In this document: positions 63,540 through 64,000 of the stretch, one piece after another | Layout: every line of letters begins with the position of its first letter | Position numbering within the stretch: position 1 is the stretch's first letter | Assembly: GCF_001424945.1 (NCBI RefSeq) | Contig: NZ_LMCW01000012.1 | Span: 1,076,778 to 1,140,777 of the forward strand | Origin: Rhizobium sp. Root1203 | Lineage (GTDB): Bacteria; Pseudomonadota; Alphaproteobacteria; Rhizobiales; Rhizobiaceae | DNA length: 64,000 nucleotides | Direction of reading: 5' to 3' | Made by a program: the position numbers and the translations under genes | Notes under the pieces: generated by a model | Told to the model about the DNA's origin: nothing | Seen by the model: the letters and a program-made list of their open reading frames with translations, nothing else | The model's database searches: none

Positions 63540-64000
63540 ATGGAATCCACAATCGTGATGATCAACCTGTTCGGCGCGGTGGCGTTGCTGCTGTTCGGCC
63601 TGGCGCAGGTCAAGGATGGTGTGTCGCGGGCCTTCGGCGCGAGGCTCAGGACCGGCCTTGCATCGGGAACGCGCAGCGGCCTGCGCTCGTTTCTGTCGGG
63701 CTTCGTGGCCACCGTTGCGCTGCAGAGTTCGACGGCGACTGCGCTGATGGTCTCGTCCTTTGTCGAACGCGAGCTGGTGAAGCCGCGCATGGCGCAGATC
63801 GTCCTGCTCGGGGCCAATGTCGGAACGGCGGTCACCGCCTGGATCGTCGCCACCGGCATCGAATGGCTGTCGCCGCTCGTCATCCTGACCGGCATCGTGC
63901 TTTACCGCAGCGGCTCGACCGGCCGCCAGGGCGGCGGCACGGCGCTGATCGGCATCGGATTGATGCTGTTGTCGCTGCATCTCCTCAGCAGCGCCACCGA
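63540..64000 (+). CDS. Na+/phosphate cotransporter family protein, N-terminal part (truncated by window edge)
   Basis: The frame begins at ATG 63540 and is still open at the window end after 153 codons. The N-terminus MESTIVMINLFGAVALLLFGL starts the first membrane helix, and VALQSSTATALMVSSFVE contains the QSSTAT motif of the Na/Pi family, followed by LLGANVGTAVTAWIVATG. Bacterial members (NptA type, often with a C-terminal PhoU-like domain) transport inorganic phosphate with sodium. The rest of the gene is outside the window. Confidence 0.88.
   Translation, partial: MESTIVMINLFGAVALLLFGLAQVKDGVSRAFGARLRTGLASGTRSGLRSFLSGFVATVALQSSTATALMVSSFVERELVKPRMAQIVLLGANVGTAVTAWIVATGIEWLSPLVILTGIVLYRSGSTGRQGGGTALIGIGLMLLSLHLLSSAT

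Overview
The window is a gap-free stretch of an alphaproteobacterial chromosome, almost certainly from the Rhizobiaceae (Sinorhizobium/Ensifer, Rhizobium, Agrobacterium group). The evidence is the high-GC coding with GGAG-type ribosome sites, the gene order greA - lpsB - lrp/trxB - lsrB, a tandem pair of AbcR (alpha-r15) small RNAs directly after lsrB, BA14K and UbiK-type small proteins, a petABC cytochrome bc1 operon, and CTTGnn-N17-CTATAn type promoters. I see no rRNA, tRNA, CRISPR array, insertion sequence, phage or plasmid feature. Most of the window is core genome.

Layout. 1-3.4 kb: the end of carB, then on the minus strand a two-gene DNA-repair cassette (radical SAM protein + DUF4130/UdgX uracil-DNA protein) with a LexA-type box at its start. 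3.5-9.9 kb: greA, the LPS-core glycosyltransferase lpsB, lrp divergent from trxB, the redox LysR regulator lsrB, the two AbcR sRNAs, a small ArsR regulator, a 33-codon ORF and an Old Yellow Enzyme. 10-15.7 kb: an aminoglycoside-phosphotransferase-like kinase, an NmrA-type dehydrogenase divergent from a LysR regulator around a perfect palindrome, a DUF2188 protein, a Ca2+/H+ antiporter and aspartate aminotransferase. 16-18.6 kb: a sortase with its candidate LPQTA substrate and a periplasmic sugar dehydrogenase. 18.7-24 kb: a DMT exporter, a cold-shock gene with a long structured leader, BA14K, MBL-fold, SH3 and glycine-zipper proteins, and ilvE.

24.2-27.4 kb: a compact MarR - OmpR-type regulator - EnvZ-type kinase - DUF1349 operon resembling petP/petR. 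27.4-34 kb: csaA/proC/ybjN, ubiK, lgt, a MidA methyltransferase, pgeF and a creatinase-fold protein. 34-44.3 kb: a lipoprotein, prs, a double-Kazal lipoprotein, a thiol peroxidase-like protein, a 1079-residue cyclase/ATPase/TPR protein, a secreted unknown and an MHYT-GGDEF-EAL protein. 44.5-51.4 kb: rplY, then an inserted GGDEF-EAL + periplasmic binding protein pair, then pth, a GNAT, clpS and ychF. 51.5-64 kb: DUF2157, twin MaoC proteins, apt, petABC, a membrane EEP-family protein, two paralogous ABC exporters flanking an orphan ribbon-helix-helix gene, trmL and the start of a Na/Pi cotransporter.

The points I rate highest for follow-up are the sortase/LPQTA pair in a Gram-negative, the LexA box overlapping the start and probable promoter of the UdgX/radical-SAM cassette, the c-di-GMP/solute-binding pair placed inside the rplY-pth neighbourhood, the double-Kazal lipoprotein, and several perfect inverted repeats in regulator-adjacent gaps. 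All assignments come from reading the sequence; no database search was run.
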